From assembly GCF_000422365.1 (NCBI RefSeq), contig NZ_AULQ01000005.1, positions 248,001 through 312,000 of the forward strand: a DNA stretch of 64,000 nt. Direction: 5' to 3'. Made by a program: the position numbers and the translations under genes. The notes beneath the pieces were generated by a model that was not told the DNA's origin, did not search any database, and saw only the letters and a program-made list of their open reading frames with translations. The stretch is from Mesoflavibacter zeaxanthinifaciens DSM 18436 (GTDB taxonomy: Bacteria; Bacteroidota; Bacteroidia; Flavobacteriales; Flavobacteriaceae). Within the stretch, counting starts at the first letter, position 1. Each line of letters starts with the position of its first letter. Positions 45,136 to 54,786 of the stretch are shown here, in pieces.

Positions 45136-45143
45136 TATATTTG
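45136..45143 (+). promoter_or_regulatory. Bacteroidetes -7 element (TATATTTG) for TonB receptor-hmuY
   Basis: TATATTTG matches TAnnTTTG, 18 bases before the receptor ATG. The upstream TTG is too far for ideal spacing. Confidence 0.6.
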
Positions 45144-45158
45144 TGACAAATTTAATCA

Positions 45159-45169
45159 AGAATGATTCT
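45159..45169. promoter_or_regulatory. palindrome AGAATGATTCT over the receptor start codon
   Basis: Perfect 5-base arms AGAAT / ATTCT around G; the ATG at 45162 lies inside it. It could be a second repressor site near the transcription start, though coding constraint on the start may also explain it. Confidence 0.35.
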
Positions 45170-47294
45170 AAATAAAAAACTTTTAACGCTTTATTTTTCT
45201 TTTTTTTCGGTTACACTTCTTTTTGCTCAACAAAAAGTTAGTGATACTACAAAAATTGAACAGTTAGAAGAAGTTGTTGTTACTGGACAATACAATCCTC
45301 AGTCTATCAAAAAATCGGTACATAACGTTATTGTTATAGACCGTGAAAAAATTGATAAACAAGCTGCTAACACCTTAGCTGATGTCTTAAATTTTAATTT
45401 AAACTTAAACATTATCCCTAATGCTCAAACAGGAAAATCTACAATTTCATTTTTTGGATTAGATGCCCAATACTTTAATATCATGCTTGATGATGTTCAA
45501 ATCGTTAGTGATAATGGATTAGGTAACAACATTGATTTAACACAAATAAACTTAGATGACGTAGAGCGTATAGAGATTGTAGAAGGTGCTATGGGTGTAG
45601 AATACGGAGCAAACTCGGTTGCTGGAGTTATTAATATTATAACTAAGAAAAAACTAGATCATGATTGGCAAATTCAAACCTTTATACAAGAAGAAACTGT
45701 TAGTGACGAATATGAGTGGTTTGATAAAGGTAGACACATTCAAGCCTTAAGTATTGGACATAGAATAAATGATACTTGGAATGCAAAAATAAGTGCCAAT
45801 AGAAATGATTTTGCTGGTTTTTTTAATAACAAAAAAGGAAAAAACCACTATTTTAATGATGGTTTAAGAGGTTATGACTGGTTACCTAAAACACAATTTA
45901 ATGGTAAAGCCGCTATAAACTACAACTCAGATAATTTTAATGCTTTTTATAAATTCGAATATTTTAATGAAACATTAAATTATTACGACGCTTCTGTTAG
46001 AGCTAATATAGATGTACAATCGCAAACAAGTAATCCATCTGCTACAGACAGAATTTTTAAAACTAATAGACTAATAAATAATTTAAATATTAATGGTCAT
46101 TTAAAAACTGGTGCAGTCTATAACGCAACATTTTCCTATCAAACACAGAAAAGAGATTTAAACCAATTTAACTATTATATCTTAACAGAAGAAAAAACTA
46201 ACGAAACCGACGAAACTTATCAATCTAGTGATGTTTTCTTTTCTAAAGGAACTATAAATAATCTGTCAAAAAGTGACAAAATTAATTATCAATTAGGTTA
46301 CGAAACACGTTTTATAAAAGGATTTGATACACAAGCATCTGGCGATGTAACACAACAAGACCAAACCTTAAAACAAAAAAACTATGCTGTATTTGGATCT
46401 GCAGAAATAAAACTAATAGATAAGTTTTCCCTAAGACCAGGATTAAGATACGAATATAACTCCATGTTCAAATCTCAATTATTAGCATCATTAAATGCTA
46501 GATATCTACTTAATAAAGGATATGAAATTAGAGCAAGTATAGGATCGTCGTATCGTACACCTAATTTTGAAGAACTTTACTATTATTTAGTAGACTCTAA
46601 TCATGATATTAGAGGCAACCAAAACCTATCTCCAGAACGTGGTTTCTCGTCATTTTTAAACTTAAAAAAACGAACTTGGTTTAAGGATATATCACTATCA
46701 AATAACATTAAATTAAGTTATATCGATTTAAGAGATAAAATAGAACTAGCTGTCATAAATCCAACGCCACTACAATATCAATATATAAATATAGACGGAT
46801 ACAGACTTTGGGGAATTACTTCAGAAAACACAATAAAAAAAGATAATTGGACACTTAATTTAGGTGCTACATATCAAGGTATTTCAAGAATTATGAATAA
46901 TGAAGAAAATGCTAACAACGACTACTTATACGCCTTGCAATTAAACACAAGCGCATCATATTTAGTAAAAAAATGGAATACTGCATTTACAATATTGCTA
47001 AAGCATAATGGTAAACAAGAAAATTACATTGCCGAAGGTAGTGACGACCAAGGAAATTCATTATTTAAAAAATACACTACAGATGCATTTAGTTGGATGG
47101 ATGCTTCTGTAAAAAAGTCATTTTTAAATAAAAAAGTAGACTTTACAATTGGTGCCAGAAACATTTTTGATGTTACCACTGTAGCAATAAATGGAGCCTC
47201 AACATCTGGTATACACAGCACAAATAACTCTAGTTTATTACTAGGCTATGGTAGATCATATTATTTCAAACTATTATATAATTTAAATTTTTAA
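45162..47294 (+). CDS. TonB-dependent receptor, probable haem receptor
   Basis: A 710-residue outer-membrane receptor: signal peptide (to about residue 22, LLFAQ), TonB box-like EEVVVTGQYNPQS, plug (about 40-160; ISFFGLDAQYFNIMLDDVQI, YGANSVAGVINIITKK) and a barrel ending in YYFKLLYNLNF. The HmuY-type lipoprotein gene follows after 12 bases, the same pairing as HmuR-HmuY in Porphyromonas, where HmuY captures haem and passes it to the receptor. The ligand is therefore inferred to be haem; the plug alone does not prove it. Shared control with the DUF6607 operon is likely. Confidence 0.85.
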   Translation: MILNKKLLTLYFSFFSVTLLFAQQKVSDTTKIEQLEEVVVTGQYNPQSIKKSVHNVIVIDREKIDKQAANTLADVLNFNLNLNIIPNAQTGKSTISFFGLDAQYFNIMLDDVQIVSDNGLGNNIDLTQINLDDVERIEIVEGAMGVEYGANSVAGVINIITKKKLDHDWQIQTFIQEETVSDEYEWFDKGRHIQALSIGHRINDTWNAKISANRNDFAGFFNNKKGKNHYFNDGLRGYDWLPKTQFNGKAAINYNSDNFNAFYKFEYFNETLNYYDASVRANIDVQSQTSNPSATDRIFKTNRLINNLNINGHLKTGAVYNATFSYQTQKRDLNQFNYYILTEEKTNETDETYQSSDVFFSKGTINNLSKSDKINYQLGYETRFIKGFDTQASGDVTQQDQTLKQKNYAVFGSAEIKLIDKFSLRPGLRYEYNSMFKSQLLASLNARYLLNKGYEIRASIGSSYRTPNFEELYYYLVDSNHDIRGNQNLSPERGFSSFLNLKKRTWFKDISLSNNIKLSYIDLRDKIELAVINPTPLQYQYINIDGYRLWGITSENTIKKDNWTLNLGATYQGISRIMNNEENANNDYLYALQLNTSASYLVKKWNTAFTILLKHNGKQENYIAEGSDDQGNSLFKKYTTDAFSWMDASVKKSFLNKKVDFTIGARNIFDVTTVAINGASTSGIHSTNNSSLLLGYGRSYYFKLLYNLNF

Positions 47295-47306
47295 TACTAA
47301 CTCAAA

Positions 47307-48404
47307 ATGAAAAACAAATTTTTAACATTAGTACTATGTTTAGTTTCATTAGCACTAACTAATTGTAGCAGTGATGATGACAATAACTTACCATCAGAAC
47401 CAATACAAGTTATTATCGAAGGTGCAGATGTAGCACCAACAGTTGGTGGTCCAAACCAACAAAACCAAGTATATATAGACTTAAGCACTAACACAATGAC
47501 TAGTGTACAACGAGATTCTTGGGATTTAGGGTTTTATACAGGATCAGACTTTAAAGTTATCATAAACAGCTCTATATTTATGGCGGCAGGACAATTATCT
47601 TCAACAGATATTGATGCCGTAAACTCAAATAATCAAGAAGTTCAAGACTTACAACCTCAAGTAGCTGTTGGTACTTTTGATGATGCAAATATGGCTTATA
47701 TAGATGCGCCTAATGGAGATTTATCAAATACAGCTTTCGCTGAAATCTCTGCAACAAACTCAAATAATTATGTGTATTTAGTAAACTTAGGTGACGAAGT
47801 AGGAACAGCAACAGCAAGTACAGGAAGCGTTGAAATTTCTGGCGAGTCTAGAGGATGGAAAAAAGTAAGAATCTTACAAGATAGTAATAACTACATCCTA
47901 CAATACGCAAATCTTGACGATACTACACACCAAGAAATTACCATATCTAAAGATGCTGATTACAATTTTACATTTTTTAGTTTTAATACCAATAGTATTG
48001 TAAATGTAGAACCTAAAAAAGAAGAATGGGACTTAAACTTTACTGTTTTTACAAACGAGATACCTGGTTATGGCTCTTATGGATATTCAGATTATGTTTT
48101 AAATAATACCTTAGAAAATGCTATTGTTTATATGATAGACACAGAAGTAGACACAGAATTATCTTATGACAATTTTACTTTAACCGATGTAGAAACTTCT
48201 TTATTTGTTGAAAATGATAGAAGAACTATTGGTAGTAGTTGGAGAAATGGTGGTGGACCAGGTACTTTACCGTCTTTAAAAGACAATGTATTTTATATCG
48301 TTAATGATACAGATGGTAACCTTTACAAATTAAAATTCTTAGCCCTAACTAACGAAAACGGAGAACGTGGCTATCCAGAATTTGTATACAGCTTATTACA
48401 ATAG
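47307..48404 (+). CDS. hmuY: HmuY-family haemophore-like lipoprotein
   Basis: A 365-residue lipoprotein. The lipobox LTNC (Cys20) is followed by SSDDDN, the acidic export signal for surface lipoproteins of Bacteroidota. The first domain (about residues 55-220) has the HmuY pattern: QNQVYIDLSTNTMTSVQRDSWDLGFYTGSDFKVIINSS-type start (key words VYIDLS, WDLGFY, FKVIIN). The second half repeats the same style (KEEWDLNFTVFTNE), so the family domain spans the protein. HmuY proteins bind haem through His or Met ligands; which residues do so here cannot be seen. It is co-transcribed with the TonB receptor. Confidence 0.85.
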   Translation: MKNKFLTLVLCLVSLALTNCSSDDDNNLPSEPIQVIIEGADVAPTVGGPNQQNQVYIDLSTNTMTSVQRDSWDLGFYTGSDFKVIINSSIFMAAGQLSSTDIDAVNSNNQEVQDLQPQVAVGTFDDANMAYIDAPNGDLSNTAFAEISATNSNNYVYLVNLGDEVGTATASTGSVEISGESRGWKKVRILQDSNNYILQYANLDDTTHQEITISKDADYNFTFFSFNTNSIVNVEPKKEEWDLNFTVFTNEIPGYGSYGYSDYVLNNTLENAIVYMIDTEVDTELSYDNFTLTDVETSLFVENDRRTIGSSWRNGGGPGTLPSLKDNVFYIVNDTDGNLYKLKFLALTNENGERGYPEFVYSLLQ

Positions 48405-48431
48405 TGTTAATTGTAATTGATTAAAAAGTGA

Positions 48432-48462
48432 AAAAAGCCTTAGTTTTTAACTAAGGCTTTTT
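48432..48462. terminator. bidirectional intrinsic terminator
   Basis: Perfect stem aaaaagccttagt / actaaggcttttt with a 5-base T/A loop, between hmuY and the convergent TetR gene. It overlaps the TetR stop codon by two bases. Confidence 0.9.
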
Positions 48463-49057
48463 AATTATTAAAAAATCTATTTTGATACCTTGTATTTACT
48501 ACACCTTGTAAATTATAAATTACCATATGCCTTAAAAGCATATCTTCTGAATATATCTCAAACAAATTATTGTCTTTAAACAATAAATTATCTACTCTAA
48601 AAAAGTAAATTTTCACCAATAAATCTACATCTACACTTTCAATTAAATCACCTTGTGATTGGGCTTTTTTAAGCAAGACACTTGCAGTATTTTCTGCTAA
48701 ATCCTCAGTAAATTCACTAAATAACTTAAAGGCTTTTGGGTAGTATTTTTCTAATCCAAAAAGAAAAGAAGGCTTGAAATATTTTAAATATTCAAACCCT
48801 CTTTTATAGATAAATATAACACTCAAAATAGGATCGTTTTCATTCTCAGAAATGATTCTATTTATATCTTCTTTATACTCATTTAATAAAGTTTCAATGC
48901 TTGCAACGACAAGATCTTCTTTGTTCTTAAAAAATGAATATATGGTCTTTTTAGATATACCAAGCGTTGTTGCTAACTCATCTAAAGTCACGTGTTTACT
49001 CCCAAATTTTGTGAATTTGGCAATTGCACACTGTAGCAATTCGCTTTTGGTAATCAT
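48461..49057 (-). CDS. TetR/AcrR-family regulator
   Basis: A 198-residue repressor with an N-terminal helix-turn-helix (VTLDELATTLGISKKTIYSFFKNKEDL, about residues 24-50) and a helical ligand-binding domain. It is the last gene of the minus-strand efflux run, 6 bases after the outer-membrane channel gene, so it is probably co-transcribed and may act as feedback control or regulate a different target. Its end overlaps a strong terminator. The ligand is unknown. Confidence 0.9.
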   Translation of the reverse strand: MITKSELLQCAIAKFTKFGSKHVTLDELATTLGISKKTIYSFFKNKEDLVVASIETLLNEYKEDINRIISENENDPILSVIFIYKRGFEYLKYFKPSFLFGLEKYYPKAFKLFSEFTEDLAENTASVLLKKAQSQGDLIESVDVDLLVKIYFFRVDNLLFKDNNLFEIYSEDMLLRHMVIYNLQGVVNTRYQNRFFNN

Positions 49058-49063
49058 AGCTTT

Positions 49064-50473
49064 TTATTTCCAACCACCACCAAGTGCTTCGTATAAAGTA
49101 ACGACGCTTAGTAATTGTTGTAATTTGTTATCAATAACGTTTAACTCGGCATTAAGCGCACTTTCTCTAGCGGTTAACAGATCAAGATAATTAGCTAAAC
49201 CATTTTGCAATAATTCCTCTGAGTTTGCTTCGGCTTGTCGTAGCGCTTCAACTTCATTTTTACGATATTCAAATTTTTCAGTTTCGGCATTGTATACGTA
49301 AAGTGCGTTAGACACTTCGTTTCCTGCTGTTAACAAGGTTTTCTTAAAGTTTAACAATGCTTGTTCTTGTTGTGCTTTAGCTACTTCGTGCTGTGTTTTT
49401 ATTTTACGCTGATTAAAAATTGGCTGTGTTAAACCACCAATAACTGTTGCAAATAATGAATTAGCATTAAATAATTTATCTAATTCTAAACTTTGAAATC
49501 CGCTACTTGCCGTTAAGGTTAAAGATGGATAAAAATTACTTTTTGCCACATTGGTTAGCTCAAACGCATTGATTAAATTATACTCTGAAGCAATCACATC
49601 TGGTCTGTTTCTTAACAAGGTTGCTGGCACGCCAAGTGTAATGTTTTCATCTAACTGTTGCTCGGTTAACTTGCTACGTTTAATTGGTTCTGCAGGTCTT
49701 CCTAATAAGAAATTCAACGTGTTTTCGGTTCTAAAAATAGCGGCTTGTAAATCTACTTTTAACGCTTTGGCGTTGTTAAACTGCGCTATGTATTGGTCTA
49801 CCGCAACTTGCGTTACATTTCCAGCATCTTTTAATGCCTTAATAGTGTAAACACTACTGTCTCTGGTTGCAATGGTTCTTTCAGTAATTTCTAATTGCTC
49901 ATCTAACGCTAATAACTGATAATAGGTTGAGGCTATTGCCGAAATTAATTCGGTTTTTACAGCTTTATGCGCTGCCACAGTTTGTAAATAACTGGCTTCA
50001 CCTGCGCGTTTATTACTTCTTATTTTACCCCAAATATCGGCTTCCCAAGATAAACTTCCTGATAATTCGTACTGATCTACAGACGAGAAAAAACCACCAA
50101 ACTGACTGTTTTCAGACAGTTCTTGGTGTGTTGCTTGGGCTGTACCAGTTAGCGTCGGTAAATAACCTGCTTTACCTTGTTTCATATACGCATTAGCGAT
50201 AGCAATTTGCTGAATAGCCACACGAATATCTAGGTTATTTTGAAGACCTTCTTCAATATATTGCGTTAAATATTGGTCTTTAAACATATCTTTCCACGAT
50301 ACATCGGCTAACGATATACTGTCTTGTGGTAAGTTATCGGTTCTGTACAAATGTTCTGTTTCTTCTAACTCCGGACGTGTGTAATCCTTCGCCACAAAAC
50401 AACTTTGCAGTGTTAGCACCAGCATTAAAACTAATGCGCCTTTACTAAAATTTTTATTTATAGTCGATTTCAT
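49064..50473 (-). CDS. RND efflux outer-membrane lipoprotein channel (TolC/OprM type)
   Basis: Outer-membrane exit duct of a tripartite pump. I place the start at the ATG at 50473, 4 bases after the pump gene's stop; a TTG 15 bases upstream would overlap that gene. From this start the signal peptide and lipobox (TLQSC, Cys25) are normal. The 469-residue protein has the two OEP repeats of helices (about residues 75-260 and 290-460; LRNRPDVIASEYNLINA and ALYVYNAETEKFEYRKNEVE). The end TLYEALGGGW is a family hallmark. Confidence 0.95.
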   Translation of the reverse strand: MKSTINKNFSKGALVLMLVLTLQSCFVAKDYTRPELEETEHLYRTDNLPQDSISLADVSWKDMFKDQYLTQYIEEGLQNNLDIRVAIQQIAIANAYMKQGKAGYLPTLTGTAQATHQELSENSQFGGFFSSVDQYELSGSLSWEADIWGKIRSNKRAGEASYLQTVAAHKAVKTELISAIASTYYQLLALDEQLEITERTIATRDSSVYTIKALKDAGNVTQVAVDQYIAQFNNAKALKVDLQAAIFRTENTLNFLLGRPAEPIKRSKLTEQQLDENITLGVPATLLRNRPDVIASEYNLINAFELTNVAKSNFYPSLTLTASSGFQSLELDKLFNANSLFATVIGGLTQPIFNQRKIKTQHEVAKAQQEQALLNFKKTLLTAGNEVSNALYVYNAETEKFEYRKNEVEALRQAEANSEELLQNGLANYLDLLTARESALNAELNVIDNKLQQLLSVVTLYEALGGGWK

Positions 50474-50477
50474 TTTT

Positions 50478-53400
50478 TTAAGCTTCAATTGTTTCTACTT
50501 CTGGTTTACGCGATACTTTTTCTTGTAACCATTGGAAAAAGATGAATAAAATTGGAATAACAAATACACCTAAAATGGTTCCTATTAACATACCACCAGC
50601 TGCACCTGTACCAATAGAATTGTTTCCTTCGGCACCAACACCTTTGGCTAATACAAGTGGCATTAACCCAAGTATAAAGGCAAAAGATGTCATTAAAATT
50701 GGTCGTAAACGTGCTTTGGCACCATGGATAGCTGCATCTACTATACCTTCGCCTTGTTTACGTCGTTGCAATGCAAACTCAACAATAAGTATGGCGTTTT
50801 TAGCCAACAGACCAACCAGCATTATCAATGCAATTTGGAAGTAAATGTTGTTTTCTAATCCAAAGAATTTTGTACTTATATACGCACCAAATACACCAAA
50901 TGGCAGCGATAATAACACCGAAAATGGTAAAATATAACTCTCGTACTGAGCACTTAATAAGAAATACACAAACAGAATACTTAAGATGAAAATAAACGTG
51001 GTTTGGTTACCTGCATTTACTTCTTCTCGTGTTAAACCAGAATAGGCAACGGTGTAATTACTTGGCAATTTTGCCACTTCTTCTTCAATAACTCTAATGG
51101 CATCACCAGTACTAAATCCTGGATTGGTTGCACCTGTAATATTTGTTGAATTAAATAGGTTGAAACGTGTTACCGATTGCGGACCATACACACGTTTTAA
51201 GGTTACAAACTGTGTAATTGGCGTCATTTCACCAGAACTCGTTCTCACATACATACTGTTTAGGTCGTTTTCATCTGCTCGATCTTCTGGTAAGGACTGA
51301 ATGTATACACGATACTGTTTACCAAATCGGCTAAAATCTGAGGCGTAAATTCCACCTATATAACCTTGAAGCGTCCCGAAAATGCTGTTAACAGCCACAC
51401 CTTTTTCTTTCGCTAAAGGCACATTAACTTCCATTTCGTACTGTGGATAATTAGTATTGAATGCCGATTGCGCATACTGAATTTCTGGATGACTCATTAA
51501 GGCTGCTGCAAACTCTTTATTTGCTTTATCTAAATCGGTAAATTCACCACCAAATTTGTCTAATAAATTCACCTCAAAACCAGCTGAGTTACCAAAACCA
51601 CGAATACTTGGTGGCGAGAAGAAAATAATTTTTGCTTCAGGAATGGTAGCTGCAATACCAAATAATTTTCCGGTTATGGCTTGTGCAGATAAGGCTTCAG
51701 ATTCTCTTTCAGACCAATCGTCTAACTTCACGAAACCAATACCAAAGTTACTACCAGCACCACTAATTAAACTTCGTCCTTTAATAAAACTGGCGTCTGT
51801 TACACCATCAAGGTCTTTAATTTTTGCGTATAATTCTTTAGTTACTGCTTCGGTACGATCTAATGATGCACCTGCAGGTAATTCTATGTTAGCGAAAATA
51901 ATTCCTCTATCTTCATTTGGTACAAATCCTGTTGGCGTTGTTGTTGCAGCCCAATAAATACCTACACCAGCAATGATTAATAGCATTACTGATACAAACT
52001 TATTTTTATATAAAAACTGTAATGACTTACCGTATTTATTTACCGTTGCATCAAATCCTCTGTTAAATACAGTATAGAATTTTTGAAGTGCATTTTTTCC
52101 TTTTAACTCTTCATCGTCTTTATGTTCTTTTAATAACAATGCACACAAAGCCGGACTTAAGGTTAAGGCGTTTACTGCCGAAATTAAAATGGCAATAATT
52201 AAGGTTACGCCAAACTGCTCATAAAACACACCTGTTGGACCAGTTACAAAAGTTACCGGAATAAATACCGCTGCCATTACCAGCGTAATAGAAATAATAG
52301 CACCCGAAATTTCACTCATAGCCTTTAAGGTGGCGCTTTTTGGTTTTTTCTCACCTTCATCCATTTTGGCGTGTACGGCTTCTACCACAACAATAGCATC
52401 ATCTACCACAATACCAATTGCCAGTACTAATGCGAAAAGCGTTAATAGGTTTATGGAATAGCCAAAAACATTTAAGAAAAAGAAGGTACCAATAATAGAA
52501 ACCGGTACTGCAATTGCAGGAATTAATGTAGAACGGAAATCTTGCAAGAAGATAAACACCACTAAGAACACCAGTAAAAAGGCTTCTAAAAGTGTGCTAA
52601 TTACCTTGTCTATAGATGCGTTTAAGAATAAACTTGTGTCGTAAGGCACAAAGAAGTTTAAGCCTTCAGGCAAACCTTGTTCTACATCGTCTAAAGTGGT
52701 TTTTATGTTTTCAATAATTTCGGCAGCGTTAGATCCTTTGGTTTGGAAAATTCCCATAAATACCGCTGGATGTCCTAAACTTGTAGCATTAGATGAATAG
52801 GATTGCGCATCTAACTCGATATCTGCGACATCTTTCAATCGTAAATATTCGCCATTTCCTAAAGCTTTAATTACGATGTCTGCATACTGTCCTTCTTCTT
52901 TAAATCGTCCGCTATACTTTAAAATATAAGAGAACGATTCACCATTATTTTCACCTAAAGAACCAGCTGCAGCTTCTAAATTCTGCTCGTTTAAAGCAGC
53001 TGTAATATCTGATGGAATTAAATTATATGCTGCTAATTTTTCAGGTTTTAACCAAACACGCATTGCGTAATCTTGTTGTGAAAATACAGATACATCACCA
53101 ACACCTTTAATACGCTGCATAGCAGGAATTACGTTTATTTTTAAGTAATTCTGAATAAAAGTAGCATCATAATCTTCACTATCGGAGTACATAGCAATAA
53201 ACATTAATGCACTAGTTTCTTGCTTTTGCGTTACAATACCAGTTTGAATAACTTCTGAAGGTAACAACGGATTTGCACGTGCTACACGGTTTTGTACGTT
53301 TACCGCAGCGATATCGGCATCCATAGTTTGGTCGAAATACACAGTAATTTCGGCAGTACCATTATTTGATGCTGTAGAAGTAATGTACGTCATACCTTCT

Positions 53401-53615
53401 ACACCATTAATTTGCTCTTCAATAGGTACAATTACACTCTCTAAAACAGTCTCTGCGTTTGCACCTGTATAGTTAGCCGTAACTTTAATAGTTGGCGGCG
53501 CAATATCTGGGTATTCCTCTATAGGTAAGGATGTTATACTGATAACACCTAGTATAACTATGATAATAGAGATTACTGTTGAAAGCACTGGTCTTTCAAT
53601 AAATGTTTTTAACAT
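50478..53615 (-). CDS. RND multidrug efflux pump, AcrB/HAE1 family
   Basis: The 1045-residue inner-membrane proton/drug antiporter, full-length for the family. It has 12 transmembrane segments, the proton-relay Asp pair in GIVVDDAIVVVEAVHAKM (about residue 405) and the TM10 Lys in GLLAKNAILIVEFALQ. The N-terminus MLKTFIERPVLSTVISIIIVILG is typical of HAE1 pumps. The genes for the adaptor, this pump and the channel follow each other closely. The operon is richer in G+C than its neighbours (27 of 60 in 50581-50640 by my count). Confidence 0.98.
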   Translation of the reverse strand: MLKTFIERPVLSTVISIIIVILGVISITSLPIEEYPDIAPPTIKVTANYTGANAETVLESVIVPIEEQINGVEGMTYITSTASNNGTAEITVYFDQTMDADIAAVNVQNRVARANPLLPSEVIQTGIVTQKQETSALMFIAMYSDSEDYDATFIQNYLKINVIPAMQRIKGVGDVSVFSQQDYAMRVWLKPEKLAAYNLIPSDITAALNEQNLEAAAGSLGENNGESFSYILKYSGRFKEEGQYADIVIKALGNGEYLRLKDVADIELDAQSYSSNATSLGHPAVFMGIFQTKGSNAAEIIENIKTTLDDVEQGLPEGLNFFVPYDTSLFLNASIDKVISTLLEAFLLVFLVVFIFLQDFRSTLIPAIAVPVSIIGTFFFLNVFGYSINLLTLFALVLAIGIVVDDAIVVVEAVHAKMDEGEKKPKSATLKAMSEISGAIISITLVMAAVFIPVTFVTGPTGVFYEQFGVTLIIAILISAVNALTLSPALCALLLKEHKDDEELKGKNALQKFYTVFNRGFDATVNKYGKSLQFLYKNKFVSVMLLIIAGVGIYWAATTTPTGFVPNEDRGIIFANIELPAGASLDRTEAVTKELYAKIKDLDGVTDASFIKGRSLISGAGSNFGIGFVKLDDWSERESEALSAQAITGKLFGIAATIPEAKIIFFSPPSIRGFGNSAGFEVNLLDKFGGEFTDLDKANKEFAAALMSHPEIQYAQSAFNTNYPQYEMEVNVPLAKEKGVAVNSIFGTLQGYIGGIYASDFSRFGKQYRVYIQSLPEDRADENDLNSMYVRTSSGEMTPITQFVTLKRVYGPQSVTRFNLFNSTNITGATNPGFSTGDAIRVIEEEVAKLPSNYTVAYSGLTREEVNAGNQTTFIFILSILFVYFLLSAQYESYILPFSVLLSLPFGVFGAYISTKFFGLENNIYFQIALIMLVGLLAKNAILIVEFALQRRKQGEGIVDAAIHGAKARLRPILMTSFAFILGLMPLVLAKGVGAEGNNSIGTGAAGGMLIGTILGVFVIPILFIFFQWLQEKVSRKPEVETIEA

Positions 53616-53642
53616 AACTAATAAATATGTTTAAGGGATAAT

Positions 53643-54782
53643 TTAGTTTTTAAATAAAGTAGCTACTTTTTTTGTGGCTTCGTTAAACGGAATTTCTTGT
53701 GGTGCAATTGGCATACCGTCCCGTAATTTTGAAACACCAGAAGCTACAATTTTTGTACTAGCATCTATACCCGATTTTACCACGTAAAGATTATCTACTT
53801 TAGCTTCAACTTCAATGATTTTACTGCTTACTTTATTGTCTTCACCCAAGGTATAAATCATCACTTTACCTTGCTGTTCAAAGGTTGACGATTGTGGTAC
53901 AACTACTGCATTTTCGTAAGTTGAAGGAATACGTATTTTACCACTGTTTCCGTTTGTTAAAAGTTCATTTGGATTATCAAAAGCTGCTCTTACTTTAATG
54001 GTACCAGTTGTTTCACTAATTTGACCAGTACTGGTTTGAATACGCCCTTTTTCAGAATAGATATCGCCATTAGCCAATACTAAACTAACGTCTGGCGAAT
54101 TTTTAATACGCTCAGCTTTTGTTTGACCTTTCATTCGTTTTAAATGGTCTATGTATTGCGCTTCGTTTAAAGTAAAAAACGCATACACTTGACTAATATC
54201 ACTAACCGTCGTTAATGGTGTTGCATCAGCAGCGCTTACTAAAGCACCTTCTCTAAAATTAATAGAACCTACGTAACCATCAACTGGACTTTTTACCGTT
54301 GCATAACCAATATTGGCAGCAATACTACTGTAAGCTGCTTTGGCTTGTGCTAAATTGGCTTTAGCAGTTTCTAATTGTACTGGACTAATAATATTTTTTT
54401 CTACTAAAGGTTTTAACTTATCAACCTCAACTTGAGCTACATTAACTTGTGCTTTTGCCGCTTCTGCATCTTGACTTAACGATTGCGTTTCTAATCTAAA
54501 AAGTGGTTGACCTTTGCGTACTCTAGCACCTTCGTCTACTAGTACTTTTTGAATATATCCTGAAGTTTTTGCACGCACATCACTGTTTACAATACCTTCT
54601 ATATTTACAGGATATTCGTTATAGCCTTCTACCGTTTGGGTTTGAATTTGCGTTACCGGAAATGGTAAGGCTTGCTGTTGTTGCGCTGCAGCTGCTTGCG
54701 CATTGTCTTTATTACCACAGCTAACCACGACTAGAAACACACTAGCTATGGTTAATATTGAAATTAATTTATTTGTTGTCAT
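53643..54782 (-). CDS. RND efflux membrane-fusion protein (AcrA type)
   Basis: A 379-residue periplasmic adaptor lipoprotein (lipobox VVSC, Cys22) that links pump and channel. It contains the split lipoyl domain (RAKTSGYIQKVLVDEGARVRKGQPLF and YATVKSPVDGYVGSINFREGALVSA, shown by key words RKGQPLF and SPVDGYVG), an alpha-helical hairpin between (about residues 95-155) and a beta-barrel domain. A Gln/Ala-rich linker (AQAAAAQQQQALPF) follows the lipid anchor. It lies 4 bases after the regulator gene and 27 bases before the pump gene in transcript order. Confidence 0.95.
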   Translation of the reverse strand: MTTNKLISILTIASVFLVVVSCGNKDNAQAAAAQQQQALPFPVTQIQTQTVEGYNEYPVNIEGIVNSDVRAKTSGYIQKVLVDEGARVRKGQPLFRLETQSLSQDAEAAKAQVNVAQVEVDKLKPLVEKNIISPVQLETAKANLAQAKAAYSSIAANIGYATVKSPVDGYVGSINFREGALVSAADATPLTTVSDISQVYAFFTLNEAQYIDHLKRMKGQTKAERIKNSPDVSLVLANGDIYSEKGRIQTSTGQISETTGTIKVRAAFDNPNELLTNGNSGKIRIPSTYENAVVVPQSSTFEQQGKVMIYTLGEDNKVSSKIIEVEAKVDNLYVVKSGIDASTKIVASGVSKLRDGMPIAPQEIPFNEATKKVATLFKN

Positions 54783-54786
54783 TATT

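Noticed and set aside
51556-51957. plus-strand open frame opposite the RND pump gene
   Set aside because: It is antisense within a conserved pump gene; such frames are common in this composition.
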